Part shown: positions 20,547-31,764 of the stretch, in pieces
Numbering within the stretch: position 1 is the stretch's first letter
Layout of the letters: the number at the start of each line of letters is the position of its first letter
NCBI GenBank assembly: GCA_028023455.1
Contig: JAQFVV010012404.1
Coordinates: forward strand, 16,355,000 to 16,418,999
Source: Epiperipatus broadwayi
Lineage: Eukaryota > Onychophora > Udeonychophora > Euonychophora > Peripatidae
Direction of reading: 5' to 3'
DNA length: 64,000 nt
Position numbers and translations under genes: made by a program
The notes under the pieces: model-generated
Databases searched by the model: none
What the model saw: the letters and a program-made list of their open reading frames with translations, nothing else
Told to the model about the DNA's origin: nothing

Positions 20547-22259
20547 AAAAATAGGTAAAAGCCTGAAATCCGGCACAGCCGCTTGGGGCATTGTTTACAT
20601 GTCAAAACACATAAAAATGCCATTTTGGTGGCCATGGTCTTACAGGCTAATACAACATTTACATATTGTATTAACCCATTGAGCTAGGCCACTTTATATG
20701 ATGTCGCACAAAAATATTACAGCCTGTTTTGTGCTTCGAAGCTATTTACGCGTATTCGTTTTTTTCATAGCTGATTACCGTATGTTTAAATTTCAAACCG
20801 GTATGACTTTTTCAAATCTCCGTAATAGAGTTATGTCATTTCGATTTAAAAAAACGTTGTTAATTATTAAGAAATTGTCATATGGTCCCTACCCTTCCCG
20901 AAAAAAAGATTAATACGTAAAAAAATTGGCAAAGTGTATGTTCAAAGAGCTTTCGACAAAGCTCACATGCTAAGTCACATTTCAGCATGGTGGGGAAAAT
21001 ATTCGAGACCACTAAAAGATCTGAGATGAACGTGCAATTTTGAAACTTTTCTTCAGATAAATTACCGAGTACAGAAAGTGTGTGAGATTGTGGTTTTTTT
21101 TTTTATTTTGTCACGCACACATAATGTCCACTTTTTATTACAGCAATAAAATCGAATAAATAATTTTAAAAAGTCCAAAGTTTGTGTCCTTTTTTTTGTT
21201 TTTTATTTAATTAGAAATCGACAAGTATTTGGATTCAATTTTTTGCAGCGGGGTTAAAATAAATGATGACTTTGGTTGACTTTTTGTTAAGAATAACAAA
21301 TTACGAAATACACCCCACCCCACCCCCAAAAGCAGTTTATTGTAGAAGGCTAAAAAAAAAAAAAAAAAAAGGGTAATTCAAACGAAATAGAAATCAAAGT
21401 AAAAAGTGAGAAAAAATTGTTTCAAAAAAAAAAAAAAAAGGTTAAATTCTTGACTTTTTGGTTACAATTCTTTTTCCGAGTGTGGGTGGGGGTGGTTGTT
21501 TGAAAACAATTTTTTAATCGGCAAAAACACAAAAGTAAATTTTGATTTAATATTAAGAAAAATAATTACGTCAACCAAAAAGAAATCAAAATTCGAAAAA
21601 TCAAAAGTTGATTCTTTTTTTTCAGCGCTGTTAAAATAATTGACTATTTTTGTTGCCTTTTTGTTAATAATAAACAGTATGAATCCCCCCCTGCTCAAAA
21701 AGCTGTTTCTTGTAGTAGCCAAAAAAAAAAAAAGGCTAATTCAAACATAAACTAAATCAAAGTGATAGCAAGTTGTGTTTAAAAAAAAAAGTAAAATTAA
21801 TAATAATAATAAGAAAAACCATTTAGTCAAGACAAAAAAAAATAAAAATAAAAGAAAGGCAGAATTGAGTTCTAGACAAGTCACAAATAATTGTATTCTA
21901 TTTTTTCAGCGGTGGGATTCAAACAAATTTTTTTGACATCGTGAAATGGTCCAAAGTTTTCAAATGATAAAAAGAAAAAAATACAATTAGCAAAATTTGT
22001 TGAAAAAATATCAGGTTCCAACAAAAAACATACAAAAAGTAATGAAAATGAATATCAAAATTTGTTTAATAATAAAGAAATCATGTTCTAAATGAAATAA
22101 AAATTATTCGTTTAATCAATATTAGAAAAAAAAACAAAACTTCTCATATAAAAAAAGAAAAAAGTTGCGGTGGCCCGGTAATGTTATATTTCATTGATTT
22201 TGTCTAGCATCAACGCTCCAAGTGGCTTTGCCCAGATTTCAGGATTTTACCCAAAAATA
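20547..22259. mobile_element. Non-autonomous TIR element with internal repeats
   Basis: The ends are imperfect inverted repeats of about 48 bp: 'aaaaataggtaaaagcctga...' at the left, and at the right the complement of 'atttttgggtaaaatcctga...'. Inside are two to three degenerate direct repeats of about 350-400 bp (21200-21440, 21600-21800, from about 21880). Each has an 'agcgg/agcgc ... gttaaaataa' block, a C-rich 'cacccc' block and a long poly-A run. No transposase is seen; the 71- and 86-residue frames inside are unremarkable. Target duplications are not clear. It resembles a MITE-like DNA transposon of unknown superfamily. Confidence 0.6.
20628..20692 (-). other. tRNA-like segment within the TIR element
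   Basis: The minus strand reads GTGGCCTAGCTCAATGGGTTA, with a good A box (TAGCTCAATGGG). A hairpin of about six base pairs (ATACAA/TTGTAT) sits at the anticodon position. The ends GTGGCC/GGCCAC pair. There is no B box, so it is probably a tRNA-derived relic. Confidence 0.35.
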
Positions 22260-23490
22260 TATCTAATACATAATTTTTAAATTATTACATTTTAAAAACT
22301 ATTTTATTTTTAATTTTATTCTCTTTTGCTTAAGTATTTTGTCTTTTTTCCATTGTGAATAAACTTTTTTTCTAAATTTTTGATAGAAATGAAGAAATCT
22401 TTAGCATTTGGCTATACTATTTTTGATTAATTGACTAGTGGTAATAATATTAGCTACTGTCAAAATTCAATTCTATTGAATACTATTGATAAATCTTTAA
22501 TTTTGATAAAGACCTAATGATCTCTTCACCTAGATTCTGTATGTTTTGTGTCAATTCTGTTGGTTTTAGGTTTTCATGTTTAAAATAGAATTTTTTAATT
22601 AATAAAAAATTAAAATATAACTAAAATTATAATAATCATTTATTATATCTATTTATAGTAATAATATAATTACACTAATTATAAGCATTCATTGTTCATT
22701 ATAGTTGGTGAAATTACAAATGCATAGTTGTTGCTAATAGTAACCAATGGGTTGGAGAATTGCTGTAATAATTACAATAAACTTAACCTGGGTAGACACA
22801 TTGGTTTTCTTATTAAATGTCTAATACTATTGCTTTTAATAGCTTTCTGCTTTCAATTTGATAACTGACTGCATTATGCAAATAGTGAATAATATATGTT
22901 ACTGTCAGAGTAATTCCAAACTAATGAATATGATTAAATAACACTTGTCTCTCTCTGAAATAGCCCTCAATTTTATAATCAATTATCCTACCTTATTATG
23001 AATAATCAGATTTATTAACATAATTAACTGATTAATCTGTTTGTATCATTGAATATTTGTTTAAATTGTTGTTTTTTAGCTGGCCATATTATATTCTGAA
23101 TCATATCCAGATATCTTTATAGTTTGAACGAGACTTTTATTAAGAATAAACTGAAGACAAATCAATATATAAAAATGGATATACTTTATATATTACTTTA
23201 TCTTATCATTTAATTATTATTTTAAAAACACACAAAACATGTTTTTTTTTTTGTAATAAAATAATTTATTTTCAAATTTTTAGTGTGCAAGAATATATTA
23301 ATACTTTTACAGCATACTGCAATATAAATTATACTTGATATACACATTTTTGCTAATTTAATGAAATATAATATTTTTTATATTCGCTTATTGCTTTAAA
23401 ACAAGCACCAAATTATTTAAAAAATATTTTATATCAATAAAAGAAATTTTTTCAAAAAAAACAACAACTAATAAATCGTTCTTTCCCCCT
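22260..23490. other. AT-rich DNA downstream of the 23491-24214 exon
   Basis: No coding frame or repeat boundary was recognised. The part below 23490 should hold the 3' UTR and polyadenylation site of the minus-strand gene, but I cannot single out the signal. Confidence 0.5.
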
Positions 23491-24214
23491 TTAAAATGTT
23501 GCTGATGAAGAATAACCCTGATCATAGCTAGAAGTTGTAGCTAAAATAGAATTTTCCATAATAGATTGTGTGTTTGAAGGCATTATTACAGAAGGTAACT
23601 TATTTTGATTAGCATTTATTGGAAAGTTTATGCCATCATATGTAGATGCTGAAACACTAGTTTCAGTAGTTTGAAAACTATAACTTGAACTGGTAGCTAA
23701 TAATGGCGCTGTGTTATAGATGTTATTGCTTTTAATTATAAACTCACTGCTTGGTTGAATAGTAGTGTTTTGATTATATTGAGTGTTAAATGGAGAAATA
23801 CTGGAAGAAGTATTTACATATTGGATATCTGTATTTGATATATCTGGTAAAGCATGTGTATCAGTAGAAGTAGGAGAAATATTAAATAGCTCATGAAAAT
23901 GATTAGTAGTGCTTTCGTTTACTTGATTAACAGGTGATGGAAATCCAATTTGATTTGGAGGATTAACAGGTTTCTCAGCCGGATTAATAAAAGATGTTTC
24001 TGGTTTTTTATTATTGTTAAAAGGAACATTATCACTTGTATGATTTAAAATAGCTGAATGGGATTGACTAAAAATATCATCACCATCGTCATCATCATTA
24101 TCATCATCTTCTTCGCTAAAATGCGATGGCGATTTTGTTGTTGTAGATGGGTATTTAATACCTTCTTCTTGCAACTGCCCGTTTACCAACAAAAAAGTAC
24201 AGAAAAGGAAAAAC
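23491..24214 (-). CDS. Terminal exon of a predicted secreted Ser/Thr/Asn-rich protein
   Basis: I do not recognise this protein. The minus-strand frame runs from 24214 to a stop at 23491. Upstream the frame has no ATG before an in-frame TAA near 24249. A consensus splice acceptor (TTTATTTTCAG) ends at 24215, so an earlier exon should supply the start. The first residues, 'FFLFCTFLLVNGQ', form a hydrophobic run like a signal-peptide core. An acidic Asp/Glu run follows ('SEEDDDNDDDDGDD'), then a long low-complexity part rich in Ser, Thr, Asn, Pro and Gln with few Cys. It ends 'YDQGYSSSATF'. Such composition is common in secreted, glycosylated or structural proteins. Function unknown. Confidence 0.6.
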
Positions 24215-24225
24215 CTGAAAATAAA
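24205..24225 (-). promoter_or_regulatory. Predicted 3' splice site
   Basis: On the minus strand a pyrimidine-rich tract (TTTATTTATTTTCAG) precedes the exon at 24214. The open frame begins at once downstream, and upstream it meets a stop without an ATG. I could not locate the donor or first exon. Confidence 0.5.
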
Positions 24226-26243
24226 TAAATACGTTAAATTATTTTAATAAAGTTGGTGTTTGTGGACACATTCACAAGTTCTTAATTAAAAACAAACAAA
24301 CAAACAAAAATTATAATAAAATGCTTATTCATAATCTCTCATTTCCGATTTGATTAGAGGTTTTTAAAAGTTGTTATTAATCATTTTTTTAATTGTAGTA
24401 GTTTTCTAGTGATACGGATTTAAAAATTACAAGAGTCATATATATATGTCTAATTTTTAAATATAGTAATTTTAAATATTTAAAATATCTTTCTTTGAAA
24501 ATAATTCATAGAAATCAGTCAATTTAAAAATAATTTGTCTAATAAAAATGTTTTTGTCAAAAAATAAAATGAAATATAGAAACTTTTATCATATTATTAA
24601 TTATAAATTTAAATATATACTTTTATTATTTCATAATATTTAGGATTTAATAGAAAAATTTTCGTAAAATTTTGAATCAAAATAAATTTAAGCATATATA
24701 TATATTTTAAAATACTAATGATTATTACAATCTGATGTTACTTCTGTAATTAAACACACACCTAAACAGTGATAGTCTATGTTTAATAAGAATGTAAAGA
24801 ATTTGATTTTATTTGAAGTTAAACAGAATTATCAAGCTATTGTAATAGATTTCATCTATTTGGAAAATATCTATGTCTGTAAATCTTATATAATGCAAAT
24901 GATCATTTTCACTGTCATAAAAATCTAGTTTATATAAAATGCTAATAAAGTTTGTTAATAGCACTTGGCTATTGAGTCAAAATAAAAATCACATATAATG
25001 TTGGAAAAACATAGTATTGTTATAAATATTTTTTAAAAAAATTCTTCATTTGCATGGACATTAAAATGGGTAAAAATAAGTTTTATCAAGAACTCAACCA
25101 TATATAAAAGCCTGTTGCTACATCTAAGTTATAACAAAATTTACTTTTGCTTGAAAACTTAATATTTCAGCTAATTCATATACAGTATATATTTTTTAAT
25201 TTTATGTAAAGATTCACTTCATCAAAAACTTTTCTTAGCAATTTTAAACTTTAATGTTGTAGTAATTATTAATTACCACATTCTTGTGGAATGTAATTTT
25301 ACATCTCACTAAGGTTTAAATGTTTTTGTTAAATATTTTGAGTTTTATTAATAAGTAATAATGAAATATATATAAAATAAAATCATGCAAAAAAAGCGAA
25401 ATAGGAAACAAATATTAAAATTCTTCAAGTCATAGTAATTATGAAGTATTTCTTTTAGCTCTGATAAAGATGGACTGTATTGAAAGCCTGGCTTAGCAAT
25501 TTTAAGCTTTAGCACTATAATTTTTAATTGTTCTCACAAATCAGGTAGATTGTAAAGGTCAACATATAAGATGACAATAGATAAATGAACTCCCTCTACT
25601 GTGCAACACTTCTGAATTAATGTATTGAATCCAATGGGACCTAAATATATTTTATAATCAAAGACAATTACATATTCTATCTATTTCCTAATCCTGGTAG
25701 ATCATGGAACCTTTCACCACTATGTGTGCATATTTTTAATATCAATTACATCAAAAAGAAATGTCTGTTTCCATCCATATCTAAATATATTTAATCTTTC
25801 CTCATGTTAGTGGCACCAAATGACAAAAAATATTTATAAACTTAATATTTATAAAAGTAAATAAAATAAATGCTTTTATTAACAAGTAAATCAATGCATT
25901 CATTAACAAATAAATCAAACGATATAATTTAATAACTCCACATCAAAACAGTAGTTAAAAAAATAAGCTGGCTAATGAATGGGATGAGTGTTTATAATGA
26001 ACTCTAAAAAACTATAAAATCAAATATTTTAAATTTCTATTTAATTGTAGAAATAAAAATGTTATGAAAAACTAATTTTAGCTAATTTGATATGGTGTGA
26101 TTGCATCTGACATTTGGATAAATTTTATGGTTATAGATGAGCATATTCTATATCAGAAAGTATTATTTACTAACTTTTAAATGTATATATTTATTTGAGT
26201 GTATCACATGACATAAAAACAGATATGACTTAATCCCTTAATC

Positions 26244-26313
<70 letters not shown>

Positions 26314-27239
26314 AAACAGAAATTAAATTCTTAGATGGATGTTTAAAATCAATGACTAAGTAATCATGAAGATGTTAACCATGCATGCAGAGAATTCTGC
26401 AATATACAAGAATATTATTAATAACAGTAATATTATAACTCATTTTTCTCCATATCAGTTCTTCACAAAGAGTTCAAGATGCATCTTCCACTCAGTTCTT
26501 CACAAAGAAGTTAAGATAAAAAAACTGCATAAGAAAACACATTTATACAAATTTCAACATTAAAAATTATGAGGGTAGTTATGATTTGGATTCTTATCAT
26601 CAATATGTCACAACTATGATATATACCTTGGTAATACATCTGTCTGCAATTCAGTTGCATATATAAAAATTATGCCCATAAAATATATTAATAGATACTA
26701 AAATATATAGTGAACCAATCATCAGACCCCTTATTTCCCTTGTAACATATGGAGAATATAAATAGCAGGTATGTATATTATTATTTTCAATGTAAATGAG
26801 GGAATATCACATCTTCAGTTATATTGCCAAGACAAATTAATGTAAACACAATTACCAACTGAATTATAATTTTAAACCTTTAGTAATTTAAGATTTTACA
26901 TGTGTCAGTAATATTGGCTATTATGAAAATAATATGAAATAAGTGCATCCCAAATTTAATATATACATAAATAATCAACAGATAAATCCACACATTTGGA
27001 TTTCTTAAATTACAATATTATTTTATAATAAAATTCCAGAAAGTTATAGAAAACATTTAATTATTTAACATGTATATAAATGAACATCAAAGAATTCTTG
27101 TAATTCAGATCATTCATATTGTCTAATGCTCTTAAATGGTTATCCATTCTTTTACTTTATTCATTTGTACTACCATGAACTTATGAAATAGTATTTTGTA
27201 AAATATTAAAGATTTTAAGACTTCTCATTCGATAATTTA
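24226..27239. other. AT-rich DNA, possibly intron and upstream region of the preceding gene
   Basis: The missing 5' exon(s) of the minus-strand gene should lie here or farther right. I could not identify them. A long (AT)n run is at 26249-26309. The 65-residue frame at 26366-26563 has no domain. A short direct repeat 'agttcttcacaaag' occurs at 26457 and 26494. Confidence 0.5.
26249..26309. repeat. (AT)n microsatellite
   Basis: About 30 uninterrupted AT units. Confidence 0.95.
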
Positions 27240-27316
27240 ATATACAAAAATTAACAAAGCGTATGACACACTTGAATGAGAAGCTATAAAGATACACAGA
27301 AATTATTACAAGCTAA

Positions 27317-27339
27317 GCACTTTCGAGGCCTTTTGCCTC
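27317..27339 (-). other. Stem-loop followed by GAAA in the PLE 3' region
   Basis: The minus strand has GAGGC, loop CAAAAG-type, GCCTC, then GAAAGTGC. This resembles stem II plus the GAAA box of a hammerhead, but the upstream sequence (TATGAATAT) is a poor match to CUGANGA. PLEs are known to carry hammerhead motifs; here only a relic at most. Confidence 0.3.
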
Positions 27340-27460
27340 ATATTCATAGCAATTCTGTGAGCTGCAGAACAAAGAAATAGGGCAAGAAAACAAAACAGTA
27401 TGCAAAGCATATGCAAATGAACTAGATAGTCCAACATTTGGAGATGTCAAAGCAGGTATC

Positions 27461-28075
27461 TCATCTATTGATGGAGTTATTATTGCCATTAATAAAATAT
27501 GCTTCTCTGATTTTCCACTTGATGTCATTTTTCTCAATACAGACTATTTTAGGGCTGGAGGGTTCAAAATGTCCTGTCTTCTTGGAATGCTCTAAAAATA
27601 TTGATGAATTATCATTGTTTTTCATAGCTCTATTATATGTATATCTGTGTTGTGCTGTCCTGTTGGTTATGCCTGCCTTGGTTTCTCCAAAATAAATGGC
27701 CAAGTAACCAGGTTGTGGGAAAGATATGCTGTAAACAACATGGGGAGTCTGAGAAAGTTCAATTTTGTCCTTAGAGTTATTGATTAGATGATTAGTGCAT
27801 GGGGGTGTATGAAAGCTAATTTTAAATTTATTAGACAAAACCTTGATTAATTTATAGGAGATTTTAGGTATGTGGGGAAGAGTAATATATGAAAGTTTAA
27901 TATTGTTTTTATTGTCAGTGATTTTCCTATAAAATTGTTTGATTTTATTGTTAATAGTGTTGAGTTTATAGCCTGCTTGTAGTAGGTCTTTGGTGTAAAG
28001 ATGTATATTATTCTTTCTATCTGCCTCAAACTTGCACAGCTGCATATTTTTACAGAATTCAAGGTAGCAGAATTT
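27461..28075 (-). pseudogene. PLE RT C-terminus and GIY-YIG endonuclease
   Basis: From about 28070 the minus strand reads 'FCYLEFCKNMQL...', which aligns with the PLE 'FSQFLRLRRIC' region. It continues to 'YITLPHIPKISYKLIKVL', then 'CTNHLINNSKDKIEL', the standard PLE linker. The GIY-YIG nuclease follows, with 'VVYSI' and 'YLAIYFGETKAGITNRTAQH' (GxT, the R of the second motif and a His) and a distal 'REAYFING' supplying the Glu. In PLEs this nuclease nicks the target to prime reverse transcription. A stop follows 'NNSINR' at 27461, roughly where the family's protein ends. The domain could be intact, but the element lacks its RT. Confidence 0.8.
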
Positions 28076-28287
28076 TTATACTTTATAACTCAGTTTATGA
28101 AAAAAATTATTAATTTAATTATTAACCATAAATTAATCAGAATGAGAATTTTGTCTAAGAGTAAAATTACAATATTAATTGAAATCTTAAATATTTAAAA
28201 TATAAAATATTCATTTATTACTATAAAGATATCCACAACTTATAAAACACATTAGAAACATATGAAATAACATTAACTAATAAATAT

Positions 28288-29910
28288 AATATTGGTACCA
28301 ATCTAATTGGGTATCTACATTTTTACTTTTATCTTTTATTAATTCTTTAAACACTGCTTCGACATCATAAAACATTACTAAGATGATTAATTGATCATGT
28401 GAAGATTTCTTTAAAAAAAATGGTCATTTAGCATAAATTTAATGTATTATCTAAAACCTGTTAAAATTTTCATTGACAAGTTTCTTTTTTTTTTAGTGAA
28501 CTTTTAGTATTTTTTTTTCTTCAAATTTTTAATAAAAAGGTCAATTTTCAAGGGTTTTTTTGGATTTCTAGTTGTCATATCAATTTACAAAATTGATTTC
28601 TTTAGAATTTCAAAGTTGTTTTTTTTTCATATTATTCTCTGTTTAAAATTTTGTGTAATTTTTTTTTTCTTATTGGCTTTTTAATTAAAAAGTGAAGAGA
28701 GAGAGAGAGAGATGTGTGTGTGTGGGTGTGTGGGTGTGTGGAGTGAATAGTATCTGTAATATCTCATAATTCAAACAACCTGTTTTGATTTGTAATGGAC
28801 AAATTTGATTTGGAATATGATTTTATTTTAAATTTTTTTTTTTAAGTTCTTTTTTCTTATTGGTTTTTTTAAAGAGGAAGGGTGTGTGTAAACTGCATTC
28901 ATTACCTAATTCAAACAGCTTGTTTTGATTTCTAATTGATAGACATATTTTGTCTTTAAAATTTATCTTTTTTCTTATGGGAATTTTAAAATGTAAGAAG
29001 AGAGAAAGGGGGGAGTAGGGATAATTGCTTTGTGGACTTTAGTGCATTCATGACAAATCTAATCAAACACTCTGAATAAATATAAACTGGCTGTCAATAA
29101 AAAAAAAGCTTAGTATAAAAACTTTTTTATTGATTTGGACTTTTTTTCTTGTAGTTTTAAATTAAAAACTATAATAACCATTTAAATGAAAAAAAACAAA
29201 GACTCACTATTTTCAGAAAAAATTTAAATCAACAACGAAGTTTATCTTGAAAGTAATTTTTAATAAGTTAAATATAAAATTTCTCATAGCATGCTGGTAT
29301 TGAAAAAAATTTTGTTTCCCTTTTTTGACTTTTGACTTATTTTATTGAATTCACATTGAAATTTAAAAAAATAAAAGATGGCAAAAGTTCTGTCAATAAA
29401 AAAGATTTTAGATTATACAATGAATTTATAAATTTAGTTGTACTAGAATTACCACTTCTGTCTTCCCCATTACTTTTTAAAACAAGAAACAAAACAAAAC
29501 AAAAAAGAACAATCTAAATTTTCAAAACATTTTTTTTTTCATGTACAAATAAGAAAATGATTCTTTGAAATTTATCTACATTTTGTAAATCATATTTTTT
29601 TGATTCCTCCTCCTCCTCACACACACAATCTCTTCCCCTCTCCTACCCCCTTCATTTATTTTAAACTGAATAAAAAACTGAAAAAAAATTATCATCAAAA
29701 AACAAAAGATCTATTGTCAATGAAAACTAAGAGGTTTTAGATTAAACAATGAATTTATAAAAAAAGTTTAGTTATATTAATACTAGGATAAATCACAATT
29801 TTTGCTACAATTTTTTGATTAATCATCCCAGTATTTAAAGCAGTGTTTAAAGATTCAGTTAAATAGAAAATTCAATTGTAGATAGCCAATTAGATCAATA
29901 CCATAATATT
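28288..29910. mobile_element. Second non-autonomous TIR element with internal direct repeats
   Basis: Left end 28288-28405 and right end 29800-29910 are inverted copies over about 110 bp. Matching blocks are 'accaatctaattgggtatctac', 'tctttaaacactgctt' and 'gatgattaatt'. Internally a ~200 bp unit recurs on the left half (28640-28830, 28840-28970: 'attcaaacarcytgttttgattt') and related sequence recurs inverted on the right half (29340-29560, 29690-29790). It encodes no transposase. A (GA)n(GT)n tract sits at 28696-28742. It shares architecture, not obvious sequence, with 20547-22259. Confidence 0.6.
28696..28742. repeat. (GA)n-(GT)n compound microsatellite
   Basis: Consecutive 'gagagagagaga' and 'gtgtgtgtgtgggtgtgtgg' tracts. 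Confidence 0.85.
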
Positions 29911-30683
29911 TTCCATACTAAAAGTTCATCCATAACGTAAAACAGTTTATGTTAAAATTTATTTCTCTTACAATTTATGAATGACTTATGTACAAAAAAA
30001 GATAATATTATAACAGTCGATGGATCTGTGATGCCAAGGTACCACTAGGCTATTCGAACCTATAAAATTTATAAAGGTGGCAGATACTTGTGGGTGAGTT
30101 ACTCTTTTATCGAACCAAAAGCCCCAATCACTAGCACAAGGAGAATCTGAGCTTAAAATATCAACATTGTATATTTAAAATTTCTAATTCTTAACTTCAA
30201 ATATTATTAATAAAATATATAAATTAAGTTACTGCAAAATTAATTCAATAAAATATTTTATTATACACACATATATTAATACAAACATACGAAGATTAAA
30301 TTTACTGTTGAATATATTTGATTTAAATTATATGTACAGATAGGTATATTAATAGATTTATTACAATTTTAATATTTTGCTAAGCATAAATATACTATAT
30401 AGATTGCACATATAACCAAGCTAATCCTTTTTAACCTTAGGTTAAAATCTTACATTTAAACCAACACTAGCTTACTGATATACTAATGTGATAAATGAAA
30501 AATAAGATTGTTAGCTTAACACAATCATGCTGACAGGAATTTACATCTGCAGCATTATATCATTTGAGAACTAAGCAATCATTGTAAGAAAGCATGAGCA
30601 TCTTCCCCATGATCATTAATAAATTTCACCAATAGACAGGAACAATCCATTGCCCAGTTGATGATACAAAAAGTGAAATCATT

Positions 30684-30732
<49 letters not shown>

Positions 30733-31300
30733 CATTTATATATACATCTCATATATATATATATATATATATATATGAGATGTTCTGTAAATGGGGATAG
30801 CAGTTTTTGCTGGCTTACTGTCCCAACCAAAGTGTAAGAAAATCAATAGCATAGGAAATATGTCTATGACCATTGGCAATGTAATGGCTTTTCTTTTGGG
30901 CCATACATTCAGGTGGTATTATGCCTTGTATGTTAACATGCCATTAGGGAATGAATATCCAATGCACCTACCCAAATTACATTGACATAAAACATCTGTA
31001 TATTTATCTACCAGCACTGATCTAATTATGAAACAATTAACCCAAAATTAACCCATTTAAACTAACATAATCTTACGAATCTATGCAGCCATTTATGCCT
31101 ATTTTTAAATAATTAATTAAAATGAAATTTACAAGACAGGAAATGATATCAAACACACATATAAAAAATATAATAAATAATTTAAAATTTTAGTCAGATA
31201 AGGGATTTCTTTTAAAATTTAAGTGACATTTAAAATTACTGCTTGGAAAAGTTTGTATTATATAATTAAAATTCATTTAAAGAAAAAAATCATTGTCAAG
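29911..31300. other. AT-rich DNA with a long (AT)n hairpin
   Basis: Contains (AT)n at about 30687-30730 and a second (AT)n bounded by ATCTCAT/ATGAGAT at 30746-30781, which would form a hairpin. The 64- and 83-residue frames around it are chance. Nothing else was recognised. Confidence 0.6.
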
Positions 31301-31309
31301 CATTGGTAG

Positions 31310-31378
31310 TTGAAAGGTCAGTGACAGCTGCTTCACAAGCAGTTGTCCTGGGTTAGTGGGTTCACTTCCTGGCTGATG
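31310..31378 (+). other. tRNA-like SINE head
   Basis: 'GGTCAGTGACAGCTGCTTCACAAGCAGTTGTCC' contains an anticodon-arm-like hairpin (CTGCTT/AAGCAG), followed by 'GTGGGTTCACTTCC', close to a B box (GGTTCRANTCC). The following 126-residue frame (31381-31761) probably reads through the SINE body or unrelated DNA. I cannot define its 3' end. Confidence 0.45.
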
Positions 31379-31764
31379 CTATGATACATGGGGAAAAAAG
31401 AAAAAGATCATACTTCCCAATGCTCTTTGCGGTCCTTGATGCATCACACAATTCAAAATTCTTTCCATTTCATATTGATCTAGGTGAAGACAAGTCCATC
31501 ATTTGCTGCTTTCCAGAAACCATTTCTCAGGAGGATCAGCTGGTGCAAATATGGGACACATATTGTAGCTGCATTTTGGAGATTCGCAATACATATATAA
31601 AATATGTTTCAATAACATGCAATCAGCAAGAGCAATCCAAATCTAATCTCCATTTAAAAGTTTTCTTTTTATATCATTTTGAACTCTTATCATCAAATTA
31701 CAGGATCTATCTTGCCTGGCTTGGCGCTGTTATTATTGGCAATGATGACTTTTTTCTGTAAACC

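Larger units (their letters stand above)
27240..28075 (-). mobile_element. Penelope-like element, 5'-truncated 3' part
   Basis: The coding part (see 27461-28075) carries the thumb/linker and GIY-YIG endonuclease of Penelope-like elements (PLEs). The upstream RT core is absent. On the minus strand, 3' of the frame, there is a hairpin GAGGC-CAAAAG-GCCTC followed by GAAAGTGC (27317-27339), then a longer inverted repeat ('cttctcattc' at 27222 and 'gaatgagaag' at 27274). The exact 3' end is uncertain. Confidence 0.8.

Noticed and set aside
31381-31761. 126-residue open frame with balanced composition
   Set aside because: It starts directly behind a tRNA-like SINE head, has no recognisable domain, and its length is within chance for AT-rich DNA.
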